This document shows positions 1 to 6,913 of a stretch of DNA of 64,000 bases, piece after piece. Each line of letters begins with the position of its first letter. The first letter of the stretch is position 1. The stretch comes from a virus, in IMG/VR virus record IMGVR_UViG_3300045135_002615, positions 124,001 through 188,000 of that record; one strand, given 5' to 3'. The position numbers and the translations under genes were made by a program. The notes under the pieces are model-generated. The model made no database searches. It was not told the DNA's origin and worked only from the letters and a program-made list of their open reading frames with translations.

Positions 1-1
1 C

Positions 2-154
2 GAGCCTGTCGCGGGTACACCTATGGGCGGTGAGGATGTCGCGGGTGTTGAGGCTGACATGATGGCAGGTGAGCCTGTTGAAGCTGACATGGGTGCTGAA
101 GGTGGTATGCCTGTTGAGGCGGACATGGAGATGATTGGTGGTGTCGAAGGTTAA
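2..154 (+). CDS. C-terminal fragment of an acidic repeat protein (5' end outside window)
   Basis: An open frame enters from the left edge and stops with TAA at 152-154. The 50 visible residues are rich in Gly, Glu, Met and Ala and repeat a short unit: GVEADM, then EPVEADM, then MPVEADM. There are no basic residues at all, so the tail is strongly acidic. Low-complexity acidic ends like this occur on phage scaffolding and virion proteins, but nothing here allows a functional call. It runs on the same strand as the next gene, separated by a promoter-like element. Confidence 0.6.
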   Translation, partial: EPVAGTPMGGEDVAGVEADMMAGEPVEADMGAEGGMPVEADMEMIGGVEG

Positions 155-162
155 TGGTTTTT

Positions 163-204
163 CTATAATGGGAGTATGACACACACAAGGAGTACTCCCA
201 TTAT
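163..204 (+). promoter_or_regulatory. Promoter-like TATAAT and stem-loop with the RBS in its loop
   Basis: TATAAT lies at 164-169. It overlaps the 5' arm of a perfect 12-bp inverted repeat (165-176 pairing with 193-204). The 16-base loop ends in AAGGAG (187-192), the ribosome-binding site of the gene starting at 203, and the first two bases of that ATG lie in the stem. This belongs to the recurrent promoter-plus-hairpin layout of this genome. Confidence 0.6.
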
Positions 205-625
205 GATTAACCGATACGCTAATTTCCCTTCAACAGGCATCGCCGTCTACCCTGGACAAGCAGATTTGAAGGGTATGTTGATCAGATTAAAGACAGACCA
301 CATCCATCAGGTCTATCGAAGACTCGATATACCTGGTGGGGGATATGAAGAGAAGCTCGTGACACTCCATCTTAAGAGAGGTACTACCTTAAGGGTCTCC
401 CAACTTAATATATATGGGTTCATCTTTGAGATAGAAGCCGCCAAATACGGTCATCTACATACGGCAGAGGGAGTTACTCGCTTCCGTATAAGCACAACCA
501 TGCGAGATAAGATGGGGAGGGATGCGATTTGGGTTTGGACCCCCTTCAGCATTTTTTATGCTGACGTGAAGATTGACCAACGCTTCATCAAGATCTTAAA
601 AGATCACCATTCACGCCTTCAGTGA
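203..625 (+). CDS. Hypothetical protein, 140 aa
   Basis: The function is not recognised. The start at 203 (MINRYANF) is preferred over the upstream ATG at 176 because AAGGAG lies 10 bases before it, whereas the upstream ATG has no RBS and would lie in the hairpin arm. The product is basic and mixed alpha/beta in composition, with no membrane segment, cysteine cluster or nucleotide-binding motif. A Trp-rich stretch (IWVWTPF) lies near residue 112. It converges with the MazG-like gene, whose stop codon is immediately adjacent (625/626). Confidence 0.75.
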   Translation: MINRYANFPSTGIAVYPGQADLKGMLIRLKTDHIHQVYRRLDIPGGGYEEKLVTLHLKRGTTLRVSQLNIYGFIFEIEAAKYGHLHTAEGVTRFRISTTMRDKMGRDAIWVWTPFSIFYADVKIDQRFIKILKDHHSRLQ

Positions 626-1099
626 TTAGCGGTTATCCCCACTACCGCCAATCACACCACGAGCCTTGCGGTCTAAGAGCTTGTCCATATTGTCCTCTGC
701 GATCTGAGAGAGACTAAGACCAAGCTCATCTGCAAGGCGAGCAAGATACCAAAGCACATCACCCATCTCAGATGCCATCATCTGAACCCACTCCTCAGAT
801 GGATTATTAGGGTCTGCATCTCGGATGAGCTTCTTGAGCTTACCTGCTACCTCACCTGCCTCGGATGTAAGACCGAGAGTGAGGTACTCAACAGCCTTGT
901 CCTTTGGGTACTTGGCAGTTTGAGCTGTTGCCTCTTGATACTCACGAAAGGACTCGTCTGAGTAATGATCCCAACCTTGAGCATTGATGAAGTCCTCAAC
1001 ATTGTCCTCACCGACTAAGTGAATGAGTTCATCATGTGTCACCACTACGAGGACAATGTCACCATTCACCTCTTCGTACCTAGAATACTTCTTACTCAT
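626..1099 (-). CDS. MazG-like nucleotide pyrophosphohydrolase
   Basis: The all-alpha NTP-PPase (MazG) fold hydrolyses (d)NTPs to NMP and pyrophosphate. Phage versions tune nucleotide pools or the host (p)ppGpp response. The key signature is present: an SEAGE stretch followed about 30 residues later by EMGDVLWYL, which supply the ExxE...ExxD metal ligands. The start at 1099 (MSKKYSRYEE) is chosen because TTGGAGT lies 8 bases upstream; in-frame ATGs further up lie inside the preceding small gene. The N-terminal ~60 residues are an extension outside the MazG core. It is the last gene of a minus-strand run 1684 to 626 whose members overlap by a few bases, so translation is probably coupled. Confidence 0.88.
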   Translation of the reverse strand: MSKKYSRYEEVNGDIVLVVVTHDELIHLVGEDNVEDFINAQGWDHYSDESFREYQEATAQTAKYPKDKAVEYLTLGLTSEAGEVAGKLKKLIRDADPNNPSEEWVQMMASEMGDVLWYLARLADELGLSLSQIAEDNMDKLLDRKARGVIGGSGDNR

Positions 1100-1220
1100 C
1101 GTTAGACTCCAAGTATTGAGCTGACCAATCATGGAGGGCATTGCCCCATGCTCTTGGAAGGAAAGGCATGAGGGGATGAGCTACGCAGTTATGCAAGACA
1201 GAGCCGAGCCAAGACTTCAT
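1092..1220 (-). CDS. Small HN..HPLM..W..HDW-motif protein, 42 aa
   Basis: This short gene fits exactly between its neighbours. Its ATG overlaps the TGA of the preceding gene (ATGA at 1217-1220) and its TAA lies 8 bases inside the MazG gene. The protein begins MKSWLGSVLHNCVAHPLMPF and continues with P, W, G and HDW. The spaced pattern HN, HPLM, W, HDW is a familiar signature of very small conserved phage and bacterial proteins of unknown role. The pattern recognition is from memory and not a search result. The gap would otherwise be the only non-coding stretch in this operon. Confidence 0.85.
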   Translation of the reverse strand: MKSWLGSVLHNCVAHPLMPFLPRAWGNALHDWSAQYLESNDE

Positions 1221-1684
1221 AGGTAGTCCGTTTCCGCGATGTCCTTCTTAGCCTCATCCTCTGGGTCAGGCTCAGGAGTGAGGTCAGGTCGCCAAGAACC
1301 GTTACGCTCAACCTCCTCAGAGAAGTAGAAGATGTCGGGTGAGCGGAGGTGATACTTCATCTCTGCGGTCTTCTCATCTTCTGAACCACCGATAAAGCAG
1401 AGCTGATGGTCGAGGAGAGCCTTCTTTTGATCGGGGTCGAGTTGATTCCAACAATCTGCACCAAGCTCGATAACGAACTTGTAATCAGCCTCCCCAAGAA
1501 CAGAGAGGATAGCGGGTGCTTTAGAGGTTTTACCGAGGATGGGGGTGTTACCCTTGCGTGAGCACTTATCTTTGAAAATAACCACAATCTCGTCAGCGAT
1601 ATCTGCAAGATGAGGGTGTGCCTCACCGATGAGTGTGTTGATCATGAGCTGGATCTCGTCCCCAGCCTTCCACTTGTCGCTCAT
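1217..1684 (-). CDS. Phage metallopeptidase-like protein with degenerate active site
   Basis: 155 aa resembling the putative phage metallopeptidase family. It has an N-terminal helix after HPHLADIADEIVVIFKD, a conserved 'ILGK' loop, then KFVIELGADCWNQL, and the region that normally carries a DHELCH-type HExxH zinc motif. Here that stretch reads ALLDHQLCFIGG: the catalytic Glu is Gln and the second His is Phe. The trailing YHLRSPDIFYF and GSW elements fit the family. The fold assignment is therefore likely but peptidase activity is doubtful. AGGAGG precedes the ATG at 1684, and a promoter-like element lies at 1725-1740. First gene of the 1684-626 operon. Confidence 0.65.
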   Translation of the reverse strand: MSDKWKAGDEIQLMINTLIGEAHPHLADIADEIVVIFKDKCSRKGNTPILGKTSKAPAILSVLGEADYKFVIELGADCWNQLDPDQKKALLDHQLCFIGGSEDEKTAEMKYHLRSPDIFYFSEEVERNGSWRPDLTPEPDPEDEAKKDIAETDYL

Positions 1685-1724
1685 AATGAGCCTCCTGTGT
1701 CTTAAAGGTTAAAATCGAACATGA

Positions 1725-1740
1725 CCTTTATACAAGGGCT
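1725..1740 (-). promoter_or_regulatory. Promoter-like element for the 1684-626 operon
   Basis: On the minus strand this reads AGCCCTTGTATAAAGG, 41 bases upstream of the ATG at 1684. The CCCTTGTATAA core is repeated on the plus strand at 2050-2060 ahead of the clamp-loader gene. A 7-bp inverted repeat (TAAAGGT/ACCTTTA) follows. No -35 box is evident. Confidence 0.45.
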
Positions 1741-1750
1741 CAGCGTGGAG

Positions 1751-1993
1751 TCAATCATTTTTAGAGAAGAAGCCCCACAGGTAGTGAAAGAACCCCTCTA
1801 TAAGTAAGACGGATTTAAGCATAAAGCTAGGGTCAGAACAGAGCATCATACGCATACTCATCTCTAATTGCTTAGGGTTCTGAGCAACCTTTTTTTCATT
1901 CATTAAGACGGACACATCACCATCTTCGTGGACGACAACGACGACATTACCTTGTAAGAGTTCATCTAATAGTTCAGGCTCAATAGGATCCAT
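1751..1993 (-). CDS. Hypothetical protein, 80 aa, with hydrophobic C-terminus
   Basis: Starts at MDPIEPELLDELL, preceded by AAGGAGG; the longer open frame upstream has no RBS and would run through the divergent promoter. The N-terminal half is acidic with a Val-rich strand (VVVVVHEDGDVSVL). The C-terminal 25 residues (MLKSVLLIEGFFHYLWGFF) are hydrophobic and could be a membrane anchor or an amphipathic helix. Divergently transcribed from the clamp-loader gene. No family recognised. Confidence 0.7.
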   Translation of the reverse strand: MDPIEPELLDELLQGNVVVVVHEDGDVSVLMNEKKVAQNPKQLEMSMRMMLCSDPSFMLKSVLLIEGFFHYLWGFFSKND

Positions 1994-2022
1994 GTAGCAC
2001 CTCCTTGTGTTATAAAGTGTGG

Positions 2023-2062
2023 GGCTCATAAAGGGCTTACTGATTACATCCCTTGTATAAAC
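2023..2062. promoter_or_regulatory. Divergent pair of promoter-like elements
   Basis: Minus strand 2040-2023 reads GTAAGCCCTTTATGAGCC for the 80-aa gene. Plus strand 2047-2060 reads CATCCCTTGTATAA for the dnaX-like gene. Both match the TTTATA/GTATAA class seen throughout the window. They are separated by only 6 bases, so opposing polymerases would compete. Confidence 0.45.
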
Positions 2063-2092
2063 ACGACAATACAGACAAAGGAGCATATACAT

Positions 2093-3307
2093 ATGTCATT
2101 AGACACAAAATACAGACCTTCCAAGTACAGCGATGTACTCGGTCAACATGAATCAAAGCAGTCTCTTAAGGGCTTCATTAAAGCGGGAGCGGGGTGGAGG
2201 CAATCATATTTATTTGCCGGACCTTACGGATCAGGTAAGACAACGCTTGGTCGCATCCTAGCAAGGGCTCTACTCTGTCAGAACCCACAAGAGGGTGAGC
2301 CTTGTGACGAGTGCCCCTCTTGTAAGTCTATGCTTGAGGGTAGCCATGACTCCTTTGTCGAGGTTGATGCGGCTACTAATAGCGGTAAAGCTGATGTGAA
2401 GAAGCTGTTAGACGAGTTGAGCTATGCTTCATTTAGTGGGAGTAAGAAGCTCTACCTATTCGATGAGAGCCATTCCCTAAGCCCCTCGGCACTTGATGCC
2501 CTTTTAAAACCGATGGAGGAGAATGACAGGGGAAGCTTTGACAAGAGACTAGTCTGTATCTTCGCCACTACTGAACCTGAGAAGATGAGGCAAACCGTTC
2601 TCTCTCGTTGTGCCCCTGCTTTTATTATTAAACCTGTGGATTCAGAAGAGATCGCAGATCGACTTGCTTGGGTCTGTGACCAAGAGGGGTTCAGCTATGA
2701 GAGAGAAGCTCTTGTTCTGATTGCTCAGTTTACAGAGGGTCACATTCGAGACGCATTGAAAGCGATTGAGGGTGTGGCTAGTTCTAATGAGGGTCTAGTT
2801 GGATTAGTCGGAGTTCGCAAGTATCTCCATGTAGACCGCAACGATGTGATTTGTAACATCTTACTAAAAGAAAACACCGAAGCACTTGGTCTAGTAGATG
2901 ACTTGTTACAATCTACTCCTGTAGGCATCGCGTATGATCGGTTATTAGATGCGAGCATGATGGCTGTGTCTCTCGGTATGGGTGCCTCTAATCCACCACC
3001 TTATTGGAACAAGGGTTCACTACAAAGCATTTGGGATAGATATGGTATGAGTCTTCTTACCTTGTCTGATAGCTTAGCGTCACGCCCTTTGAGACCTACG
3101 TCATCTATGTTTAAGTGTGATGTGTTGAAGTGGAAAGTGGGAGGGCTACCCTCTCTAAATGTGACACAATCGGTAACTCCAACAGTGGCGATTGAACACA
3201 CACAGCCTAATGTTTCTATCCCTGAGCCTACACAAAGAGAGCCACAAGCACAGCTTCTCTCGATTTCAGCGTGGAGCAGCATGGTAAAAAGGTACTTAGA
3301 AACATGA
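2093..3307 (+). CDS. dnaX-like: DNA polymerase III gamma/tau-like clamp-loader ATPase
   Basis: 404-aa AAA+ protein of the DnaX family, which with its partners opens and loads the replicative sliding clamp. Visible features in order: KYRPSKYSDVLGQ N-terminus typical of clamp loaders; Walker A GPYGSGKTT (~44-52); a Cys4 zinc module (C-(11 residues)-CDECPSC, ~62-80); Walker B LYLFDESHS (DESH variant of DEAH); sensor 1 FATTEPEK; and the SRC arginine-finger motif (VLSRC). The C-terminal ~70 residues are low complexity and lack a tau-type polymerase-binding domain. AAAGGAG stands 9 bases before the ATG. It leads a plus-strand cluster with NusG-like and sigma-like genes. Confidence 0.93.
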   Translation: MSLDTKYRPSKYSDVLGQHESKQSLKGFIKAGAGWRQSYLFAGPYGSGKTTLGRILARALLCQNPQEGEPCDECPSCKSMLEGSHDSFVEVDAATNSGKADVKKLLDELSYASFSGSKKLYLFDESHSLSPSALDALLKPMEENDRGSFDKRLVCIFATTEPEKMRQTVLSRCAPAFIIKPVDSEEIADRLAWVCDQEGFSYEREALVLIAQFTEGHIRDALKAIEGVASSNEGLVGLVGVRKYLHVDRNDVICNILLKENTEALGLVDDLLQSTPVGIAYDRLLDASMMAVSLGMGASNPPPYWNKGSLQSIWDRYGMSLLTLSDSLASRPLRPTSSMFKCDVLKWKVGGLPSLNVTQSVTPTVAIEHTQPNVSIPEPTQREPQAQLLSISAWSSMVKRYLET

Positions 3308-3324
3308 CGTAGTAAGGAGTACCT

Positions 3325-3837
3325 ATGAGAGAAGACTCTTGGGTGATATTAGAGATTTCATCTAAAGGGGAGAAGGAAGCTCGTGCGGGGACTCTATTGG
3401 ACAGGATAATAGAGTGTTCTTCCTTCAAAAAGGAAGACATATTTGTCCCATTGATTAGAGGAGGGGTGAAGCCCCTATGGTTAATGGAAGGGTATATTTT
3501 CATCAAGTCGGGCTATAGTGCCTCAGATTATTACGACTTGAAGAGGACGTACCTCATTAACAGGGTGTTGAGCCAGGTAGACCCTAAAACGGGATTGATC
3601 TCAAAAGGGGTGATCAAAAACTCAGAGCTTGAGGAGATGATCAAGAAGGCGGATGATCTAGGTGGTAAGTTTGAGTTGGGTACGGAAGTCAGTTTGATAG
3701 ATGGGGCTTTCAAGGGGTTTGATGGGGTCTTGGTTGACTCATGGAAAGAGAACAATCTTAGGTATTATTCAGTTCTCATAAAGATGAGAAGTGTAGAGAT
3801 ACTCACTAAGGTTAGCTGCCTATCAATAGAGGGGTGA
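3325..3837 (+). CDS. NusG/RfaH-like transcription elongation factor
   Basis: 170 aa with the two-domain plan of NusG. An N-terminal NGN-like part (WVILEISSKGEKEA, then DIFVPLIRGGVKPLWLMEGYIFIK) matches the strand order and the 'F.P......L.PGY.FI' signature. A C-terminal KOW motif follows (GTEVSLIDGAFKGFDGVLVD). NusG-family proteins bind the RNA polymerase clamp and raise processivity or act as antiterminators; RfaH-type ones act only on selected operons. A phage copy between the clamp loader and a sigma-like gene suggests control of phage transcription, which is an inference. AAGGAG precedes the ATG. Confidence 0.82.
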   Translation: MREDSWVILEISSKGEKEARAGTLLDRIIECSSFKKEDIFVPLIRGGVKPLWLMEGYIFIKSGYSASDYYDLKRTYLINRVLSQVDPKTGLISKGVIKNSELEEMIKKADDLGGKFELGTEVSLIDGAFKGFDGVLVDSWKENNLRYYSVLIKMRSVEILTKVSCLSIEG

Positions 3838-3840
3838 CAT

Positions 3841-4413
3841 ATGGATTCAAAGCTAATGGAAGAGCTGTTCTCAAATGACCATGTCTTAGGTAACTATGAT
3901 CTTGGTGGTTCCACCTATGTGTCAGACGAAACAAAGAAGGCGGTTCAAGACTCACTTGAGCACATGAGTAGAATCTCTCCTGTTGAAGCTGACATGGTTG
4001 AGCTACATCTTCTTAAAGGTGTAAGCCAAGCTCTGTTAGGGAAGATTTTTGGATACACACAACCTAACATCCACTACAGGATTAACAGGGGGATTCAAAG
4101 ACTGCGTGTGTACTTGACGATCAACATTTACACAGAAGAAGAACTCCGTGAAAGGTTGAGTGGGTTCTTCTCTTGTAAAAAAGACATAGATGTCATGGTG
4201 TACCTGTACATGTACTCTAGTCAGAGTCATGTGGCTAGGATGCTTGGAGATACACAAGGGAAGATCAGGTACCGGTACTTAAAATGCATTAAGTCTTTAT
4301 CACACGCACCTAATTTAAAGGACATCTATGAGTCGATGAAGATCATCGGAGACAATCTAACTCTGCTTAGAGTTGGTCGAGAGGACTTCACCGAGAAGAG
4401 AGCTATCGTATGA
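3841..4413 (+). CDS. Sigma-region-4-like double helix-turn-helix protein
   Basis: 190 aa. Residues ~44-92 (SPVEADMVELHLL, then SQALLGKIFGYTQPNIHYRI, then GIQRLRVYL) have the layout of sigma-70 region 4: a helix, then an HTH with 'Q..LA...G.TQ..I..RI..RI.RLR'. A second, similar unit follows at ~118-152 (VMVYLYMYSSQSHVARMLG, then QGKIRYRYLKCIKSL), so the HTH is duplicated. No region 2 for -10 recognition is evident. It is either a divergent sigma factor with the AT-rich phage promoters as targets, or a DNA-binding regulator. It starts 3 bases after the NusG-like gene and overlaps the next gene by ATGA. Confidence 0.75.
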   Translation: MDSKLMEELFSNDHVLGNYDLGGSTYVSDETKKAVQDSLEHMSRISPVEADMVELHLLKGVSQALLGKIFGYTQPNIHYRINRGIQRLRVYLTINIYTEEELRERLSGFFSCKKDIDVMVYLYMYSSQSHVARMLGDTQGKIRYRYLKCIKSLSHAPNLKDIYESMKIIGDNLTLLRVGREDFTEKRAIV

Positions 4414-4661
4414 CGGATAAAATATTGCCGAAGACTCTCGTGGACAAGTGGATCGAAGAAGTGATGCAATATGAGTACACAATCACAATCCACGCTAAAG
4501 ATCAAGCATTCCCTGAGAAGATGATAAGAGCGTTGCAACGCGAACAATGGTCATTTAAAACCCAAAGTGACTCCAAGATCATTGTGACACATAATGACCC
4601 TGTGGCTCTTGCTGCTTTGAGCATCAAGATTAAGAAACAAGGGTTTCTCGTAGAGGAGTGA
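4410..4661 (+). CDS. Hypothetical protein, 83 aa
   Basis: Function not recognised. Starts within the ATGA overlap of the sigma-like gene, so it is probably translationally coupled to it. Small soluble mixed alpha/beta protein (KWIEEVMQYEYTITIHAKD; ...VALAALSIKIKKQGFLVEE) with no cysteines and no membrane segment. The pattern of strand, long helix, strand and terminal helix could be an ACT- or ferredoxin-like fold, but this is only a shape impression. Confidence 0.7.
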   Translation: MTDKILPKTLVDKWIEEVMQYEYTITIHAKDQAFPEKMIRALQREQWSFKTQSDSKIIVTHNDPVALAALSIKIKKQGFLVEE

Positions 4662-4665
4662 GTAC

Positions 4666-4977
4666 ATGTCTTTCACACACACGAATATGGGGAAGCGTGT
4701 CTGTAGTGACCCTCCCGATGGGGTCGATGAACTCACGTTCATAATCGGCATCATCAAAGAGGCGGGTTTTCTAGAACACGAAGATCGGTACACTTACTAC
4801 CACAAGTATGATGGAGACTTGACGGTAGCTTTGTTTGTCTCAGGTGAGAAGGTGGATTGTGTGGTCGAGTATAAAGACCAGACTGCGGTGATCTCATATT
4901 ATGGGGGTGAGTCACTCAGGGTCTTTGGGGATGACTTGTTTGAGCTAATTAGGGCGGTGTGGCGATCTGTATATTGA
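4666..4977 (+). CDS. Hypothetical protein, 103 aa
   Basis: Last gene of the dnaX-NusG-sigma cluster, 4 bases after the previous stop, with GAGGAG 8 bases before its ATG. Acidic, soluble; the sequence alternates short strands (LTVALFVSGEKVDCVVEYK; TAVISYYGG) and ends in a helix (DDLFELIRAVWRSVY). No conserved family seen. Confidence 0.7.
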   Translation: MSFTHTNMGKRVCSDPPDGVDELTFIIGIIKEAGFLEHEDRYTYYHKYDGDLTVALFVSGEKVDCVVEYKDQTAVISYYGGESLRVFGDDLFELIRAVWRSVY

Positions 4978-4990
4978 CGAGCTTTAGGGC

Positions 4991-5031
4991 TTTCATTATA
5001 TAAGAGGAGCGACCACAGAGTGTGTCTGTGG
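4991..5031 (+). promoter_or_regulatory. Promoter-like element and 5' stem-loop of the recA-like gene
   Basis: TTTCATTATATAAGAGG at 4991-5007 shares TATATAAGAGG with the element ahead of the gene at 21300. It is followed by a perfect 7-bp hairpin, CCACAGA (5013-5019) with TCTGTGG (5025-5031) and a 5-base loop. Here the hairpin does not cover the RBS (AGGAG at 5048-5052). Confidence 0.5.
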
Positions 5032-5058
5032 ATTGTTTAACCATTTAGGAGTACATCA

Positions 5059-6279
5059 ATGGCGAAGTCAAAAGCGTCATCTAAGGTCTCAACCGCTATT
5101 AAGGGTGCAGACCTCCAATCAATTTTAAAAGATGCAGAGAAGGGTCAAAAGGATAGCTCCCTTGTTGAGCTCGACTCTGATTCTCTCAGCCAATCAATGC
5201 CCCACATTTCCACAGGCTCCGTTGCACTCGACTATCTCATCGGTGGTAAGGAGAACGCTCAAGGTGTTCGTCCATGCCCTGGCATCCCTCGTGGTCGCAT
5301 CACGAACATTTATGGTCTTGCTGGTGCAGGTAAAACTACCATCGCACTTCAGACCGCCGCCTCCATCTGTGCAGAGAAGGGTGGTACTTGTGTCTACATC
5401 GACTGGGAGAATGAGGTTGAGCCTCGTTACGCTCAAATGCTCGGTGTCCCTGTGACCGATAAGAGCAAGTTCATGCTCCTCCAACCTGAAACTCTTGAGC
5501 AAGGCTTCAAGCTCATGGTGAAGTTCGCCGCCGCAGGCGTTGACCTCATTGTGGTTGACTCAGTAGGTGCGGGTGTGCCTGAGAAGATGTTTGCAAAAGA
5601 GGCAGGTGATCAAGCGGCTGTCGGTCTTCTTGCTCGTCAGTGGTCTCAGTTCCTCCCCCTCTTCAAGCGTGTCATCGCTGACTCAAATACCGCTGTCATC
5701 GGCATCTCACAGCTCCGTGAGTCAATCGGTGGTATGGGTGGCTTCGGTGGCGGTCCTACTCGTAAGCCTCAAGGCGGTCAAGCATGGACTTACTACTCAA
5801 CCCTTAAGATGATGCTTCGTGTTGTAGGCAAGGATAAGGGTAAAGAGTGGGATGGTCTTCAGAACAAGATGATCGAGAAGGTTCGTGGCAACATCGTCCG
5901 TGCGACACTCGATAAGTGTAAGGTCTCAGACTCTTACAAGCATGAAGCGGACTTCTACCTTATGAATGGTATCGGTGTGGACAATGAGCGTACCGTCCTT
6001 GACCTTGCAATCACCGTAGGTGTCGTCAAGAAGGGTGGTGCATGGTACACATGGACTGACCCTACGAGCGGTCAAGAGTACAAGGGTCAAGGCATGGATG
6101 GGTTCCGCAACTTGCTTCCTGAGACATGGCTCGGTGCTATGTTCAACCAAGTTAAGCCCTTCCTCACCTCTAAGACTAAAGATGGAGCCTCGTTAGAGGA
6201 CATTGCAGAGAGCGATGAGATGAGCGATGATGCCCTCTCCGCTATTGGCGAGCTTGATGCCCTCTTGGGCAACGACTAA
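5059..6279 (+). CDS. recA/uvsX-like: RecA/UvsX-family recombinase
   Basis: 406 aa. ATP-dependent strand-exchange protein for recombination-coupled replication and repair. Walker A GLAGAGKTT at ~94-102, then YIDWENEVEPRYAQMLGV (equivalent of the RecA/UvsX 'ID.E' region). Walker B-like LIVVDSVGAGVP, then the L1/L2 region (GISQLRESIGGMGGFGG, GGQAWTYYSTLKMML), in which Gln and the Gly-rich loop fit DNA-binding loop L2. The C-terminus is acidic, as in RecA. AGGAG 7 bases before the ATG. Codon choice is biased to CTC, CGT and GGT as in the sheath gene, suggesting high expression. Followed by a strong bidirectional terminator. Confidence 0.95.
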   Translation: MAKSKASSKVSTAIKGADLQSILKDAEKGQKDSSLVELDSDSLSQSMPHISTGSVALDYLIGGKENAQGVRPCPGIPRGRITNIYGLAGAGKTTIALQTAASICAEKGGTCVYIDWENEVEPRYAQMLGVPVTDKSKFMLLQPETLEQGFKLMVKFAAAGVDLIVVDSVGAGVPEKMFAKEAGDQAAVGLLARQWSQFLPLFKRVIADSNTAVIGISQLRESIGGMGGFGGGPTRKPQGGQAWTYYSTLKMMLRVVGKDKGKEWDGLQNKMIEKVRGNIVRATLDKCKVSDSYKHEADFYLMNGIGVDNERTVLDLAITVGVVKKGGAWYTWTDPTSGQEYKGQGMDGFRNLLPETWLGAMFNQVKPFLTSKTKDGASLEDIAESDEMSDDALSAIGELDALLGND

Positions 6280-6298
6280 GCCGCACTAATCTGTAGTT

Positions 6299-6343
6299 AA
6301 AAAAGCCCTCATCAGACATCAAGGGTCTGATGAGGGCTTTTTT
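6299..6343. terminator. Bidirectional rho-independent terminator
   Basis: Perfect 17-bp stem (6301-6317 with 6325-6341) with a 7-base loop, flanked by A6 on one side and T7 on the other. It therefore works as a hairpin followed by a U-run in both directions. It separates the convergent recA-like gene and the gene at 6342. Confidence 0.93.
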
Positions 6344-6833
6344 ATCTCATCGCACGGGTGAGGGCTTTGAACTGAATAGGGGAGAGTCTCAGCTTCAAGG
6401 CTTTGTACACCATTGTCAAGGCTTTACCATACTCGCCTGAGAAGTTCCTCCCTATAGGTGGAATCTGATCGACCAAGTCCAAGAGCTTAGGGTCACCAAC
6501 GAAGTTGGCGAGTGCTTCGAGAGCCTCAATATGTTTCCCTCTGTTAGTGAGTTGTCTAACACGCAGAGTTAGAGCATTGACAGCGAGGGTCTCCATCTTT
6601 GTCTCTAGGTACTCAAGGAAGTTCTCGACTTCCCTCTTGGCTGCTCTTGTGGGTGCTAATCTAAGAGCGGCTTGGAAGTCACCACCTTGTAGTGCATCAT
6701 AGAAGGGCATCTCTTCAACATCATCTCCACAGGTGATGAGGAAGTTGGGGAGGTACTCATCAAGTGTGTCTTGAAGGGTGTCTTTAACTTGACCAGCAGT
6801 CTTCCACAGGCTTGCCTTTTTGCGATTACTCAT
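6342..6833 (-). CDS. Hypothetical helical protein, 163 aa
   Basis: No family recognised. The start at 6833 (MSNRKKASLWK) is preferred because GGAGA lies 7 bases upstream; the open frame extends to 6896 but runs through the promoter and hairpin. Nearly all helical, with tandem helix pairs (ALQGGDFQAALRLAPTRAAK; GKHIEALEALANFVGDPKLL) that resemble TPR-like hairpins. 'KKASLWKTAGQ' at the N-terminus resembles the Lys-Ala tags of other putative virion proteins here. Confidence 0.72.
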   Translation of the reverse strand: MSNRKKASLWKTAGQVKDTLQDTLDEYLPNFLITCGDDVEEMPFYDALQGGDFQAALRLAPTRAAKREVENFLEYLETKMETLAVNALTLRVRQLTNRGKHIEALEALANFVGDPKLLDLVDQIPPIGRNFSGEYGKALTMVYKALKLRLSPIQFKALTRAMR

Positions 6834-6838
6834 AGTGG

Positions 6839-6883
6839 GTTCTCCTAATGTATCTTGGAGAACACCTCTTATAAAGGAACTAT
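6839..6883 (-). promoter_or_regulatory. Promoter element and RBS-sequestering hairpin
   Basis: The minus strand reads ATAGTTCCTTTATA (6883-6870), one of the best copies of the phage motif. Then comes a perfect 7-bp stem (6839-6845 with 6857-6863, loop 11) whose 3' arm GGAGAAC is the ribosome-binding site of the 163-aa gene. Confidence 0.6.
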
Positions 6884-6913
6884 AGTATAAGACCATACAG
6901 GAGGTCAGACACC

